Origin: Betaproteobacteria bacterium
Lineage (GTDB): Bacteria; Pseudomonadota; Gammaproteobacteria; Burkholderiales; SG8-41
Direction: 5' to 3'
DNA: 64,000 bases
NCBI GenBank assembly: GCA_016868035.1
Contig: VGID01000018.1
Location: 1 to 64,000 of the forward strand
The notes under the pieces are model-generated. The model did no database searches. It saw only the letters and a list, made by a program, of their open reading frames with translations, and was not told the origin of the DNA. Position numbers and translations under genes: made by a program. This document shows, one piece after another, positions 8,983-18,408 of this stretch (position 1 is the stretch's first letter; each line of letters opens with the position of its first letter).

Positions 8983-10350
8983 ATGGAAGCGCAGGACAAA
9001 GAAGACAAGGCCAGGGTGCTCGCGCTGCTGCAGGAGGCGCTGGTCGATGGCACGCCGGAACAGGTGTCCAGGGCGGTGAAAGACCTGCATCCCGCGCAGC
9101 TCGCCGACCTGCTCGAATCGCTGCCGGCGGAAGACCGCGCGCGCCTGTGGAAGCTGACCGACTCGAGCGTGAAGGGCGACATCCTCGTCGAGGCGCACGG
9201 GGAAGTGCGCCGGCAGCTGATCGAGGAGAGCGCGCTCGACGAGCTCGCCGACGCCGTGAAGCGGCTCGACCTCGACGAGCTCTCCGACATTTACGACGAA
9301 TTGCCGCCGGAAGTGATCGAAGCGGTGCAGCGCGCGATGGACGGGCAGCGCCGCACGCGCTTCGAGGTGGTGCGCACCTATCCCGAGCATACCGCGGGCG
9401 GCCTGATGGACGTGGACGCCATATCGGTGCGGCCGGACGTGACGCTGCGGATGGTGCTCAACTATCTCGCGCGCTACCGGGCCGAGTACCGGCAGATGCC
9501 GGAGCACACCGACGCGGTGATGGTCGTGGATCTGGGCGGGCGCTACCTCGGCAGCCTCGCGCTCACCGACCTCGTGTCGCTCGATCCCGAAGAAAAAGTC
9601 CAGGACGTGATGGATCGCAAGGCCGAGCCCGTCACGGCGGACGCGACGGCCGCCCACGTCGCCCGCCTGTTCCAGGACCGCGACCTCGTATCCGCGGCCG
9701 TCGTGGACGAGCAGGGCAAGCTGATCGGGCGCATCACGGTGGACGACGTCGTGGACTTCATCCGCGAGGAGGCGGAGCACTCGGTGATGGCCACTGCGGG
9801 ACTCGACGAGGAAGCCGACACGTTCGCGCCCGCGATCGCGAGCGCCCGGCGCCGCGCCATCTGGCTCGGGATCAACCTCGTCAACGCGTTGGCCGCCGCG
9901 TGGGTGATCAGCCTGTTCGACCACACCATAGACCGGCTCGTGGCGCTCGCCGTGCTCATGCCGGTGGTGGCGAGCATGGGCGGTGTCGCCGGGATGCAGA
10001 GCCTGACGCTCGTCATCCGCGGCATCGCGCTCGACCAGGTGAAGGGCGCGAACCGCTGGCAGCTGTTGAAAAAGGAACTCTCGGTGGGCGCAATCAACGG
10101 CATCCTTTGGGCGCTCGCCGTGGGGCTGATTACAAGCCTGTGGTTCGAGAACTTCAATCTCGCGCTGGTCTTCGGCGCCGCGCTCACGCTCAACCTGCTC
10201 GCGGGCGTCGCCACGGGCACGCTGATCCCGATGGCGTTGCAGCGGCTGCGCATCGACCCGGCGCTTGCCGGCGGGGTGATCCTGGTGGCGTTGACCGACG
10301 CGTTCGGCTTCTTCGTCTTTCTCGGGCTCGCCGCGACGTTCCTCGTCTAG
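8983..10350 (+). CDS. mgtE: Magnesium transporter MgtE
   Basis: A 455-residue inner-membrane Mg2+ channel/transporter. It has the cytoplasmic superhelical N-domain (LHPAQLADLLESLPAEDRA), a CBS pair (about residues 130-255, with TAGGLMDVD and VDDVVDFIREEAEHS), and five C-terminal transmembrane helices containing the conserved PVVASMGGVAGMQ that lines the pore. In this family the N and CBS domains close the channel when Mg2+ is high. The start has GGGAGAA 5 bases upstream. A phosphoesterase gene follows 10 bases later. Confidence 0.96.
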   Translation: MEAQDKEDKARVLALLQEALVDGTPEQVSRAVKDLHPAQLADLLESLPAEDRARLWKLTDSSVKGDILVEAHGEVRRQLIEESALDELADAVKRLDLDELSDIYDELPPEVIEAVQRAMDGQRRTRFEVVRTYPEHTAGGLMDVDAISVRPDVTLRMVLNYLARYRAEYRQMPEHTDAVMVVDLGGRYLGSLALTDLVSLDPEEKVQDVMDRKAEPVTADATAAHVARLFQDRDLVSAAVVDEQGKLIGRITVDDVVDFIREEAEHSVMATAGLDEEADTFAPAIASARRRAIWLGINLVNALAAAWVISLFDHTIDRLVALAVLMPVVASMGGVAGMQSLTLVIRGIALDQVKGANRWQLLKKELSVGAINGILWALAVGLITSLWFENFNLALVFGAALTLNLLAGVATGTLIPMALQRLRIDPALAGGVILVALTDAFGFFVFLGLAATFLV

Positions 10351-10360
10351 AGCGCCCGCC

Positions 10361-11314
10361 ATGGGCCGGCTTGCGCGCGCGTCCCTGCGGCTGCTCGGCG
10401 CGGCCGCCGCCACCCTTGCGCTATGCGGAGCCATGCCGCAGGGCGCCGGCGAAGGCGGGAAAACGCTCGTCACGTTCGCCGCGCTCGGCGACACGCCCTA
10501 CACGCGCGAGGAGGAGGCCCGCTTTCCCGATCTCATCGCGGAGTTGAACCGCGAAGAGCTCGCCTTCGTCGTGCACGTGGGCGACTTCAAGAGCGCGCTT
10601 TCCGCCTGCACCGACGAGCTTTTTCTGGAGCGGCGCGCCTGGTTCGGGCTCTCCCACCACGCCTTCGTGTACGTTCCGGGCGACAACGAGTGGACCGACT
10701 GCGCGCGGCCGGTGGGCGCAGCCTATGATCCGCTCGAGCGGCTGCGCAAGCTGCGCGAGCTCTTCTTCGCCGGCTCAGCGAGCCTCGGGCAGCGCCCGAT
10801 CGCGCTCGAGCGCCAGTCCGCCGTTTCGCGGCGCATCCACGACTATCCCGAGCATGCGCGCTGGGAGCACAGGGGCGTCGTGTTCGTGACGCTCAACGCG
10901 CCCGGCCCGACCAACAACGTGCGCGCGCAAGCGGAGCACTCGCAGCGCAGCGCGGCCATCCGCAACTGGCTGACCGGCTCGTTTCGACTGGCGCGCGAGC
11001 GCCAGGCGCGCGCCGTGGTCGTGGTGATGCACGCCAATCCGTGGGGCCGCTCGGGCGAGCCGCGCCGGGGCTTCCCGGAACTCCTCGAGAGGCTCGCTGC
11101 CGAGGTGCGCGGGTTCGGCGGCGAAGTGCTGCTCGTGCACGGCGACACGCACCGCTACCGCGTGGACCAACCGCTGCGCGATCCCGCGACGGGCGCTGCG
11201 CCGCCCAATTTCTCCCGCGTGGAAGTATTCGGCAGCCCGGAGATGAACTGGGTGCGCGTGCGCGTCAGCGAAGAAGACGGGCGCGTCAGGTTCGAGGTGA
11301 CGCCCGGCAGCTGA
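10361..11314 (+). CDS. Secreted calcineurin-like phosphoesterase
   Basis: A 317-residue protein with an N-terminal signal or anchor segment (LLGAAAATLALCGAM). The metallophosphoesterase metal ligands can be followed in order: LGDTPY (about residue 45), HVGDFK (about 70), PGDNEWTDC (about 106), MHANPW (about 226) and HGDTHRYR (about 265). The substrate is unknown. It follows mgtE closely and may share its transcript. The GDTPYTREEE beginning is shared by a family of uncharacterised secreted proteins. Confidence 0.75.
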   Translation: MGRLARASLRLLGAAAATLALCGAMPQGAGEGGKTLVTFAALGDTPYTREEEARFPDLIAELNREELAFVVHVGDFKSALSACTDELFLERRAWFGLSHHAFVYVPGDNEWTDCARPVGAAYDPLERLRKLRELFFAGSASLGQRPIALERQSAVSRRIHDYPEHARWEHRGVVFVTLNAPGPTNNVRAQAEHSQRSAAIRNWLTGSFRLARERQARAVVVVMHANPWGRSGEPRRGFPELLERLAAEVRGFGGEVLLVHGDTHRYRVDQPLRDPATGAAPPNFSRVEVFGSPEMNWVRVRVSEEDGRVRFEVTPGS

Positions 11315-11324
11315 CTCTCGGAAA

Positions 11325-11460
11325 GCGTGACATGGTACGGCGTGACGTGAAACGACGTGACGAGGTGGGGCGTGACGTGATCAAGCGTGACTCGTGAGCC
11401 AAGTCAACAGACTCGCTTCACCAAGTCACGCTTCATCTGTCACGTATTATCATGTCACGC
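11325..11460. repeat. Inverted array of degenerate CGTGAC units
   Basis: The left arm carries at least five CGTGAC or CGTGACGTGA units (11325-11397). The right arm carries GTCACG units (about 11417-11460). Together they could form a long imperfect hairpin between two convergent genes, and could end transcription from both sides. Confidence 0.75.
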
Positions 11461-11463
11461 TAT

Positions 11464-11943
11464 TTAGTGATGGTGGCCACCATCACCGTGCACGTGGCCG
11501 TGCTCGACTTCCGCTGCAGTCGCCGCGCGCACCCCCGTCACGGTGCAGGCGAAATGCAGCGTCTGGCCGGCAAGCGGATGGTTGCCGTCCACCACCACCT
11601 TGTCCTCGGCGATGTCAGTGACGGTGTAGACGACCGTCTCCCCGGAATCCGCGTTCTCGCCTTCGAACTGCATGCCCATCGCGAGGTCGTCGGGAAACTT
11701 GCTGCGCGGCTCGAGGTGCACGAGCTCGGCTTCGTATTCTCCGAACGCGTCCTCGGGCTCGAGCTTGAGGCGGCAGCCCTCGCCGGCGGACTTGCCCGCG
11801 AGCGCCTGTTCCACCGGCTGGAAAATGCCGTGATAGCCGCCGTGGAGATACTCCACCGGCGATTCCGATTTCTCGATGAGTTTGCCATCCACGCCGTAGA
11901 GCTCGTAGGTGAGCGCCACGACGGTGTTTTTCCCTATTTGCAT
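11464..11943 (-). CDS. slyD: SlyD-type FKBP peptidyl-prolyl isomerase
   Basis: A 159-residue cytoplasmic isomerase/chaperone. The FKBP part begins VVALTYELYGVDGKLIE, with the inserted flap domain (EPEDAFGEYEAELV) typical of SlyD. The C-terminus is short and His-rich (HGHVHGDGGHHH), as in SlyD proteins that bind nickel and other metals. The ATG at 11941-11943 overlaps the last codons of the peroxiredoxin gene upstream, so translation is probably coupled. Confidence 0.9.
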   Translation of the reverse strand: MQIGKNTVVALTYELYGVDGKLIEKSESPVEYLHGGYHGIFQPVEQALAGKSAGEGCRLKLEPEDAFGEYEAELVHLEPRSKFPDDLAMGMQFEGENADSGETVVYTVTDIAEDKVVVDGNHPLAGQTLHFACTVTGVRAATAAEVEHGHVHGDGGHHH

Positions 11944-12443
11944 TTTCCGGAGACGTCCTTCAGCAGGCCGAGCACGGTCGCAGCGTGACCGCGCGGATTG
12001 ACGCCGTAGAGCACGTGCCGCACCAGTCCCTTGCGGTCGATGATGAACGTGGAGCGCACGATGCAGGTTTTTTTCCGGCCATCGACCTCCTTGTCGTGCA
12101 GCACGCCGTAGCTGCGGCACACCTCGCCGTCCACGTCTGCGAGCAGCTGCACGGACAGCCCGTGCTTGTCGCGGAAGGCGCCGTGCTTCAGGCAGTCGTC
12201 CATGCTCACGCCCAGCACCACCGTCTTCAACGCCCCGAAGTCGTCGTCGAGCTCGCTGAAGTCGATCGCCTCCATCGTGCAGCCCGGCGTATCGTCTTTC
12301 GGGTAGAAATACAGCACGACGTTACGGCGGTTCCTGAAGCTCGCCAGGCTCACCATGTTCATGTCGGCGTCAGGAAGATCAAAGCCCGGCGCGGACTGAC
12401 CCGGCTGAAGCCCGGCAACGCCATGAACTGGATCCGGCAACAT
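11934..12443 (-). CDS. bcp: Peroxiredoxin of the Bcp/PrxQ family
   Basis: A 169-residue thiol peroxidase that reduces hydrogen and organic peroxides. The peroxidatic Cys is in YPKDDTPGCTMEAIDF. The Cys usually five residues later in the two-Cys form is Ile here, so it may act as a one-Cys enzyme or use another Cys. The thioredoxin-fold strands VVLYFYPK and TFIIDRKGLVRHV are clear. I chose the ATG at 12441-12443; the frame is open further upstream but without family similarity. It overlaps slyD by a few bases. Confidence 0.9.
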   Translation of the reverse strand: MLPDPVHGVAGLQPGQSAPGFDLPDADMNMVSLASFRNRRNVVLYFYPKDDTPGCTMEAIDFSELDDDFGALKTVVLGVSMDDCLKHGAFRDKHGLSVQLLADVDGEVCRSYGVLHDKEVDGRKKTCIVRSTFIIDRKGLVRHVLYGVNPRGHAATVLGLLKDVSGKCK

Positions 12444-12531
12444 GCGCAAGGCAATTGTGTGAACAACCACCGCCGCGGTCAAGCGCTTTTGCGCAGACGA
12501 TCGTCGGGCGCGTGATATCATGGTTTCGGAT

Positions 12532-13654
12532 GCCGATACAGCGACTCGCGGGACTGCCGGTCGACGAGTTCTTGCGCCGTCACTGGCAGAAGCGGCCTCT
12601 GCTGGCGCGCAGCGCCCTGCCGCAGTACGCCGGGCTCGTGGATCGGGACACCCTTTTCGAGCTGGCCGCGCGCGACGACCTGGAATCGCGCGTCGTGCTG
12701 CGCGGCGGCCGGCGCTGGCGGGTGCGCCACGGCCCGTTTTCGCCGCGCGAGCTCGCGCGCCTGCCGCGGCGCGGCTGGACGCTCCTCGTGCAGGGGGTAA
12801 ACCACGCGCTCCCCGCCGCACAGGATCTGCTGCTCGAATTCGCGTTCATTCCCTACGCGCGGCTGGACGACCTGATGGTGAGCTACGCGCCGGCAGGCGG
12901 CGGCGTCGGCCCTCATTTCGACAGCTACGACGTGTTCCTGCTGCAGGGACAGGGCGCGCGGCGCTGGCGCACGAGCCGTCAGCGCGATCTCGCGCAGGTG
13001 CCGGGGGCGCCGCTGCGGCTGCTGCGGCGATTCCGCGCCACGGGCGAATGGGTATTGCGTCCGGGCGACATGCTCTACCTCCCGCCGCGCTGCGCGCACG
13101 ACGGGGTGGCGCTCGGCGAGTCGGTCACCTACTCCGTCGGGTTCCGCGCCCCGAGCGCGCAGGAGCTCGGTTCGCGCTTCCTGGAGCACCTGCAGGATCA
13201 CCTGCAACTGGACGGGATGTACGAGGATCCCGACCTGAGACGGCTGCGCCACCCCGCGCAACTCGATCATCGCATGGTACGCAAGGCGGAGCGCCTGCTG
13301 CGGGACGTGCGCTGGACCGGCGCGGATACAGCCCGATTCCTCGGCGGTTATCTCACCGAGCCCAAGGCCCACGTGTTCTTTTCCCGGCCGTCGCGGACGC
13401 TCGCCCCGCGCGCCTTTGCCGCACGCGCGGCGCGCCACGGGCTGCGCCTGGCGCTGCGGACGCGGATGCTGTTTCGCGGCGACACGATCTTCATGAACGG
13501 CGAGGCGCACACCGTGGGTGCGCCCGCCGCGCGTCTGCTGGCGCGGCTCGCCGACCGGCGCCGGCTGCCCCCGCTCGCCTTGTCCGGCGGCGAATCCGCG
13601 CGTCTGCTTTACGAGTGGTACCGCGCTGGCTATATTGAATTCGGTGAGCGGTAA
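12532..13654 (+). CDS. roxA: 50S ribosomal protein L16 3-hydroxylase (cupin/JmjC family)
   Basis: A 373-residue 2-oxoglutarate/Fe(II) oxygenase. YcfD/RoxA enzymes hydroxylate an arginine of ribosomal protein L16. The iron triad is visible as HFD in GGVGPHFDSYDVFLL and the distal His in CAHDGVALG. The N-terminal WQKRPLLARSALP and the C-terminal winged-helix region fit the family. The start at 12532 gives MPIQRLAGLPVDEFLRRHW. It is divergent from the peroxiredoxin, with under 90 bases between them. Confidence 0.9.
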
Positions 13655-13715
13655 GCGGCGAGTGGTGGACCAAGCGCCCGGGAACCGTTTTTCCGCTTGC
13701 CGCTAACCGCTTACG
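13641..13715. repeat. Inverted array of GGTAAGCGG-type units
   Basis: The arms GGTGAGCGGTAAGCGGCGAG (from 13643) and CCGCTTGCCGCTAACCGCTT (from 13692) are made of degenerate GGTAAGCG units in opposite orientation. The array begins inside the stop region of the hydroxylase gene and ends 8 bases before the next ATG. Confidence 0.75.
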
Positions 13716-13722
13716 GCTCTCG

Positions 13723-14223
13723 ATGGAACATTCCGGCAACCTGCCGAACGCCGAATACCGCCGCTTCGAAGGCATGCGCGAGTACGAGGCGCTGATCGAC
13801 GCGCTGATCCCCCAGACGCACCGTTTCATCCGAATTTTTGACAAGACGCTCTCGCGTGCCTACAACTCCGTTGCGCGCTACGACGCGTTGCGAACGTTCC
13901 TGCTGGATAGCCGGACGAACCGGCTGCTGATCGTGGTGCATGACGCCCAGTCCATCGAGCGCGCCTGTCCGCGGCTGCTCGAGCTGATGACGCAATTCAG
14001 CGCCGCCATGAAGATCCATGAGACCCTGCGGGCGGCCAGGCACGTGTACGATCCGTTCGTGGTGTTCGATGCCAGCCATTACGTGCACCGCTTCCACTAT
14101 GATCACCTGCGGGCCGCGCACGGCAGCAACGACGTGAACGGCGCCCAGCTGCTGCTGGACCGCTACGCTGAGATCTGGGAGGCTTCGGCCCCGGCGCTCA
14201 CGGTCACCCGGACCGGGCTTTGA
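13723..14223 (+). CDS. DUF7931-like protein
   Basis: A 166-residue soluble protein with the pattern of a small family common in betaproteobacteria: YEALIDALIPQTHRFIRIFD early, then LLDSRTNRLLIVVHDAQ and YDPFVVFDASHYVHRFHYDH. The layout of strands and helices, ending with a short His-rich stretch, recalls the phospholipase D-like fold, but no HxK motif is seen, so activity is unknown. It follows the hydroxylase gene after the repeat at 13641. Confidence 0.65.
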   Translation: MEHSGNLPNAEYRRFEGMREYEALIDALIPQTHRFIRIFDKTLSRAYNSVARYDALRTFLLDSRTNRLLIVVHDAQSIERACPRLLELMTQFSAAMKIHETLRAARHVYDPFVVFDASHYVHRFHYDHLRAAHGSNDVNGAQLLLDRYAEIWEASAPALTVTRTGL

Positions 14224-14304
14224 CGCAAGGCTGGGACGGGTCCGGCCCTCTCGAATAATGATAGACTCCTGTCAACGGCCATGCACCGTCAGCCGTTAAT
14301 AGCC

Positions 14305-14330
14305 GGTCGGCCTGTGCCGACCGTTGGTTT
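14305..14330 (+). terminator. Hairpin before the lipoprotein gene
   Basis: GGTCGGC (14305-14311) pairs with GCCGACC (14316-14322) around a 4-base loop, followed by GTTGGTTTTTG. It could end the transcript of the gene at 13723 or sit in the leader of the lipoprotein gene at 14370. Confidence 0.5.
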
Positions 14331-14369
14331 TTGGGATTAACCCGTTACATACTCTGAGGGAAAACAACC

Positions 14370-14585
14370 ATGATACGTTCGCTCCTCGTCGCCACACTCG
14401 TGGCTCTCGGACTAAGCGCTTGCGGAGAAAAGCCAGCGCCACCGCCGCCCCCGAAAGCGGCTCCGGCCCCAGCTCCTGCACCGGCTCCGGCGCCTGCCCC
14501 CAAGGCTGAGGCCCCCGCGCCCGCTCCGGCGCCTGCTCCGGCTCCGGCACCTGCTCCGGAAATGAAGAAAGACGAGAAGAAGTAA
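14370..14585 (+). CDS. Small Pro-Ala-rich lipoprotein
   Basis: A 71-residue precursor with a signal peptide and lipobox (LSAC, Cys about residue 17), then APAPAP repeats and a short acidic/basic tail EMKKDEKK. The mature protein would be a lipid-anchored, extended rod about 55 residues long, perhaps spanning part of the periplasm. There is no recognised domain. A strong terminator follows at 14605, so it is a single-gene unit. The repeats vary easily in number, so the length may differ between strains. Confidence 0.8.
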   Translation: MIRSLLVATLVALGLSACGEKPAPPPPPKAAPAPAPAPAPAPAPKAEAPAPAPAPAPAPAPAPEMKKDEKK

Positions 14586-14604
14586 TCTCGCAGCAGTGCA
14601 ACGA

Positions 14605-14634
14605 AAAAGCCGGCCTTCGGGCCGGCTTTTTTTT
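14605..14634 (+). terminator. Rho-independent terminator
   Basis: AAGCCGGCC, loop TTCG, GGCCGGCTT, then eight or more T. This is a near-ideal terminator for the lipoprotein gene. Confidence 0.93.
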
Positions 14635-14675
14635 AGGGATGAGGAATGAGGGATTCCGATCGTCAGCATGCGTTT

Positions 14676-16250
14676 TCAGGGCGCGTCGACCACAATGGTT
14701 TTGTTGAGCTGCGGATTCGCGATACGGGTCACTTTGCCGCCCGGCCACTCGATGACGAGCCCAGACAGCGCCGATCCGCTCTGCGGCACGCCGATCGTGA
14801 ACTGTGCAGTGCGGTCGGAGGTGAGCCCTTCGCCGGCGATCACGTGACGCACCGGCGCGCGCACGCCCTCGAGCCGGACACGTGCGCCGATACTCACCGG
14901 CCCATCGGGCAGGCGTACCGCGAGAAACCGCCCTTCCGTGCGGTTAAGGTAGGCGCGCGCCCGCCCATCCATGTTCGCCCACAGAATGTCATTGCGCCCG
15001 TCTCCGTCAAGATCGGCGATCAGCGGCACATGGCCATAGCTCTCGTTCGAACCGGCGCTCGACGTGTAAAACCGTGGCGACGCGCCCCGCGCGCCGAGCA
15101 GGACCTTGCCGGGCAGCTTAAACAGCCTGTGCACGGGCCACTTCACGTAGTTCTCGGCGACCAGCAGGTCAAGCACGCCGTCGAGATTGATGTCTTCGAA
15201 AAAACCGCCCCAGCCAAAACCAAACCCGGAAACGCCGGCCTCCATGGTGATGTCGGTGAATCGCATGCCGCCTTCGTTGCGCAGCAACAACCACTCGTGG
15301 GCGGCCTTCTGCTCGTCGCGCCGGTCGCCCTTGGTGAGCCAGGCGGGGATCGAATTGCCGGCGTTGCTGAGAAAGATGTCGAGATTGCCGTCACCGTGCA
15401 GGTCGCCGAACGCGAGCCCCATCCAGAAACCGAAACCCGTGCGCAGCGGAAGGCGCGCAAACTTGCCGTTGCCGAGGTTGCGCAGGATTTCCGCCTCGCC
15501 CGTGTTCTGCGCGAGCACGAGATCCAGCCATCCGTCGCGGTCCAGATCGACGAACGATGCGGTAAAGGTATTCTGCAGTCCGCCCGTCACGGCGTCGGTC
15601 ACATCGCGAAAGACTAACCCGCCCTCGTTGCGCAGCAGGATGTTTCGCTTCGCGTGCGCCGGATCGTTGAATACTGGCGAGCGGAACAGCTTCGGCGCGA
15701 CGAACATGCTCAGATAGAGGTCCACATGGCCGTCGCGATCGTAGTCACCGGCAGCTACCGCCATCGGCACCGCATCGTCCGGGAGCTTGACCGCGATCGG
15801 CTTGCGCTCGAATCGTCCATTCCGGTTGAGCCACAGGATCAGGCCGGCATGGCCGACCGTCAACAGGTCCACGCGTCCGTCCCCGTCAAGATCGAGCGAC
15901 AACGCGCCGTAGGTCGCTTCCGTATCGCCGATGCCCGCCTGCGCGGCGATGTCGACCAGTTTGCCGTCCCGCCACGCGATCAGCGCATCCGGCTGCCCGT
16001 CCGATCCGCCGAGAAAAACTTCATCGCGCCCGTCGCCGTCGATATCTATCGCCGCAGCCGCCAGCAATGGATGACTGGTCGCGCGCGACCAACGGTGCAC
16101 AAAGGGCACATCTACGGCCGCGAGCACGGGGTCCGCGAGCCCCGGCGGCGGCGGCCGCTTCGCTTCGCCGGCAACAAGGACAGCGCAAGCCGCCAAGGCC
16201 AGCAGAACGAGCAACGCGGCAAGGCCGCCCGTCAACTTACGCCATGTCAT
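14676..16250 (-). CDS. Exported FG-GAP/VCBS repeat protein with ASPIC/UnbV C-terminus (CRTAC1-like)
   Basis: A 524-residue protein with a signal peptide (LAALLVLLALAACAVLVAG), then repeated Ca-binding beta-propeller blades of the form D-x-D-x-DG, for example IDIDGDGRDEVFLG, LDLDGDGRVDLL, DYDRDGHVDLYL and ADLDGDGRNDILW. The C-terminal SGLVIEWPGGKVTRI is the ASPIC/UnbV motif. The propeller probably binds ligands or matrix outside the cytoplasm; no enzyme activity is evident. It is convergent with the lipoprotein unit. Confidence 0.85.
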   Translation of the reverse strand: MTWRKLTGGLAALLVLLALAACAVLVAGEAKRPPPPGLADPVLAAVDVPFVHRWSRATSHPLLAAAAIDIDGDGRDEVFLGGSDGQPDALIAWRDGKLVDIAAQAGIGDTEATYGALSLDLDGDGRVDLLTVGHAGLILWLNRNGRFERKPIAVKLPDDAVPMAVAAGDYDRDGHVDLYLSMFVAPKLFRSPVFNDPAHAKRNILLRNEGGLVFRDVTDAVTGGLQNTFTASFVDLDRDGWLDLVLAQNTGEAEILRNLGNGKFARLPLRTGFGFWMGLAFGDLHGDGNLDIFLSNAGNSIPAWLTKGDRRDEQKAAHEWLLLRNEGGMRFTDITMEAGVSGFGFGWGGFFEDINLDGVLDLLVAENYVKWPVHRLFKLPGKVLLGARGASPRFYTSSAGSNESYGHVPLIADLDGDGRNDILWANMDGRARAYLNRTEGRFLAVRLPDGPVSIGARVRLEGVRAPVRHVIAGEGLTSDRTAQFTIGVPQSGSALSGLVIEWPGGKVTRIANPQLNKTIVVDAP

Positions 16251-16391
16251 GACATCCCTCTCATTCCCGCCAAGTCAAACATTCGCAGCCGGGTATTCCG
16301 CTGCCCCTGCAGCCGAGGTCGTATACGTGGCAGAAACTGTTTCTGCTCCTAGAAACTGCTTTTGACTCCTTCGGCGTTCATCGGCGGCTGA

Positions 16392-17162
16392 TCAAAGTAT
16401 CTCCCGCCAGGCGAAGCCCTCGCCCTGCGTCGCGACGCCGATCCATTCCGGCTCGCAGCCGAGGGCTCCCGCCAGCGCGGCACGCGCGGCCTCGGGCGTG
16501 TTGTTCTGCTGCGACAGGTGCGCGGCAACGAGATGCTGCAGCCGGCTGCAATCGATCCCGCGCACGAGACCGGCCGCCGCCGCGTTGTCGAGATGCCCGA
16601 AACGGCCGGCAATGCGGCTCTTCAAGCTGGCCCGATAAGGCCCGTTCTCGAGCATTTCGCGATCGTGATTGCACTCGAGCACGAGCGCCTCCAGCCCCGA
16701 CAGCATCTTCGAAACGTGCGGGGTCACCTCACCGATGTCGGTGAGCACGCCGAGGCTCGCCGCGCCGTCGCCGACCACGAACTGCACCGGCTCGCGCGCA
16801 TCGTGAGGCACCGGATAGGGCCTCACCTCGAGCGCGCCGATCGAGAACGGCGCATGCGTATCGATGAGGACCGCCCCGGGCGGTTCATCCTGCGACGCCG
16901 CGAGCGCGCTCAGCGTGCCATGAGTGAGGTAGACGGGAACGTCGAAGCGGCGCGCCAGGCGCGCCACGCCGCCGCCATGGTCGTCATGCTCGTGGGTGAC
17001 GAGGATCGCGTCGAGATCGGCGCCGGCGAGCCCGAGCCGCTCGAGCCGTGCGTTCATTTCCGACGCGCCGAAGCCGCAATCGATCAGGATGCGGGTGTTC
17101 CGTGCTTCGACCAGAAGGGCGTTGCCCTGGCTGCCGCTGCCCAATGATGCGAAGCGCATCAC
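16392..17162 (-). CDS. Metallo-beta-lactamase-fold hydrolase (YycJ/WalJ-like)
   Basis: A 256-residue MBL-fold enzyme. The metal-binding THEHDDHGGG (about residues 55-64) and the later LECNHDREML and VAAHLSQQNN fit the YycJ/PhnP-like branch of phosphodiesterases or nucleases. The N-terminal MRFASLGSGSQGNALLVE is typical of this branch. The in vivo substrate is unclear. It lies downstream of bamC after the inverted array at 17163; this order is common in betaproteobacteria. Confidence 0.85.
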   Translation of the reverse strand: MMRFASLGSGSQGNALLVEARNTRILIDCGFGASEMNARLERLGLAGADLDAILVTHEHDDHGGGVARLARRFDVPVYLTHGTLSALAASQDEPPGAVLIDTHAPFSIGALEVRPYPVPHDAREPVQFVVGDGAASLGVLTDIGEVTPHVSKMLSGLEALVLECNHDREMLENGPYRASLKSRIAGRFGHLDNAAAAGLVRGIDCSRLQHLVAAHLSQQNNTPEAARAALAGALGCEPEWIGVATQGEGFAWREIL

Positions 17163-17262
17163 CGGCCGTGAACAGTGAACAGTAAACGGTGAACGGTCGG
17201 TTGGGACTGCCGGTGAGAGTTACGGAGCTTGCCGTTCACTGTTCACCGATTACCGTTCACTT
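17163..17262. repeat. Inverted array of GTGAACGGT-type units
   Basis: The left arm (17166-17196) has GTGAACAGTGAACAGTAAAC-type units; the right arm (17229-17260) has the inverse GTTCACTGTTCACC units. About 30 bases of unrelated sequence lie between. The right arm reaches into the last codons of bamC. Confidence 0.78.
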
Positions 17263-18408
17263 CAATTGCTCGTAGAGCAGCGACAGTATGCGCCCGGCGA
17301 CCGCCGAATTTTCCTGCGCGCCGTCCTTGTTGAGCACGGTCACCCGGGAACCCGTGGCCGCGTCCTTCACTTCGATGCGGTACTGCTCGGACTTCGCCTT
17401 CGCGTCACCACCGCCCCAGAACTTGAGCCTGGAGAGGAGGCCGGGTTTGGCCGGAGCGGCCTGGACGTCGATCTGCGGATCGATATAGCGCACGAAGTAG
17501 AGCCCCTTCGAGCGGTCGCGATCTTCGACGGTGAACCCGACCCGGTCCAGCGCCAGCCCGACGCGGCGCCACGCGCGGTCGAACTGTTCGTGCACCGCGA
17601 GCGTTCTTCCGCCATCGCTTCCCTGCGACAGCGTGGCCCGCGCTTCCGACGTCGCGGGGGTCGCGATCTGCGCCTTGGCCCTGACCTCCTGCACGCCGAA
17701 GCGCACCATCATCCGGCGCAGCATCTCGGCCTCGAGGCTCGGGTCCGGCGGGCGCGGCTGCCAGCGCGTCTGGTCCTTGCCCTCAGAGATGTAGACCTCT
17801 TCCATGCCGCGGTGGCTGACGTAGATTTCGGTGCTGCCCGGTTCGGACCCGCGCTCGAGCCGCGTGCGGAACTTGTCCCGCTCCGCGGTCGAATACACCG
17901 AGTCGAGCAGCCTGCCGAGAAACCCGCGTATTGCCCCGTCGGGGACCCTCGCGCGATTCTCCGCCCAGTCGGTCTCCATCACACCCGCCTCGGGGATCTC
18001 GAGATTCACGATGAAGCCGCTTTCCTGCCAGAAATCCTTCACCACCGGCCATATTTGCTGTGGCGAGCCTTTCACCACCAGCCAGCGCTGATTGCCGGCG
18101 CGCTCGACGCGGGCGTCCTCCTGCGTCGGCAGCACGGCGGACGTGCTCGCGCGCTGCGGACCGGAGCGCTCGCGACTGTACTCGGAATAGGTCGCCGTGC
18201 CACCCGGATTCACGTCGGGAACGACGAAGCGGTCGCTGCCGCTCGGGCGCATGAGGTCGGGCGGCACGTCGAGCGGCGGAAGCTTGCCCGCGGACTTGTA
18301 GTCGACCTTTTGCGACTGGATCTCGATCCTGGGCAAGGCGCCGCACGCCGCGAGCCCGATGCCGGCGAGCAGGCACAGCCCGTACTGAAGCAGCCTACGC
18401 GGCGGCAT
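17257..18408 (-). CDS. bamC: Outer membrane assembly lipoprotein BamC
   Basis: BamC (NlpB) is a lipoprotein of the Bam complex that inserts beta-barrel proteins. The lipobox is LAAC (Cys about residue 23), followed by the extended unstructured part with [17 protein letters not shown] that binds BamD in E. coli. Two helix-grip domains follow ([16 protein letters not shown] and [18 protein letters not shown]). I chose the ATG at 18406-18408, which overlaps the end of dapA by 14 bases, so dapA and bamC are coupled. Confidence 0.92.
   Translation of the reverse strand: MPPRRLLQYGLCLLAGIGLAACGALPRIEIQSQKVDYKSAGKLPPLDVPPDLMRPSGSDRFVVPDVNPGGTATYSEYSRERSGPQRASTSAVLPTQEDARVERAGNQRWLVVKGSPQQIWPVVKDFWQESGFIVNLEIPEAGVMETDWAENRARVPDGAIRGFLGRLLDSVYSTAERDKFRTRLERGSEPGSTEIYVSHRGMEEVYISEGKDQTRWQPRPPDPSLEAEMLRRMMVRFGVQEVRAKAQIATPATSEARATLSQGSDGGRTLAVHEQFDRAWRRVGLALDRVGFTVEDRDRSKGLYFVRYIDPQIDVQAAPAKPGLLSRLKFWGGGDAKAKSEQYRIEVKDAATGSRVTVLNKDGAQENSAVAGRILSLLYEQLK

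Noticed and set aside
8308-10494. 728-residue minus-strand frame across mutS and mgtE
   Set aside because: Antisense to two strongly conserved genes; no motif, only Arg/His-rich translation.
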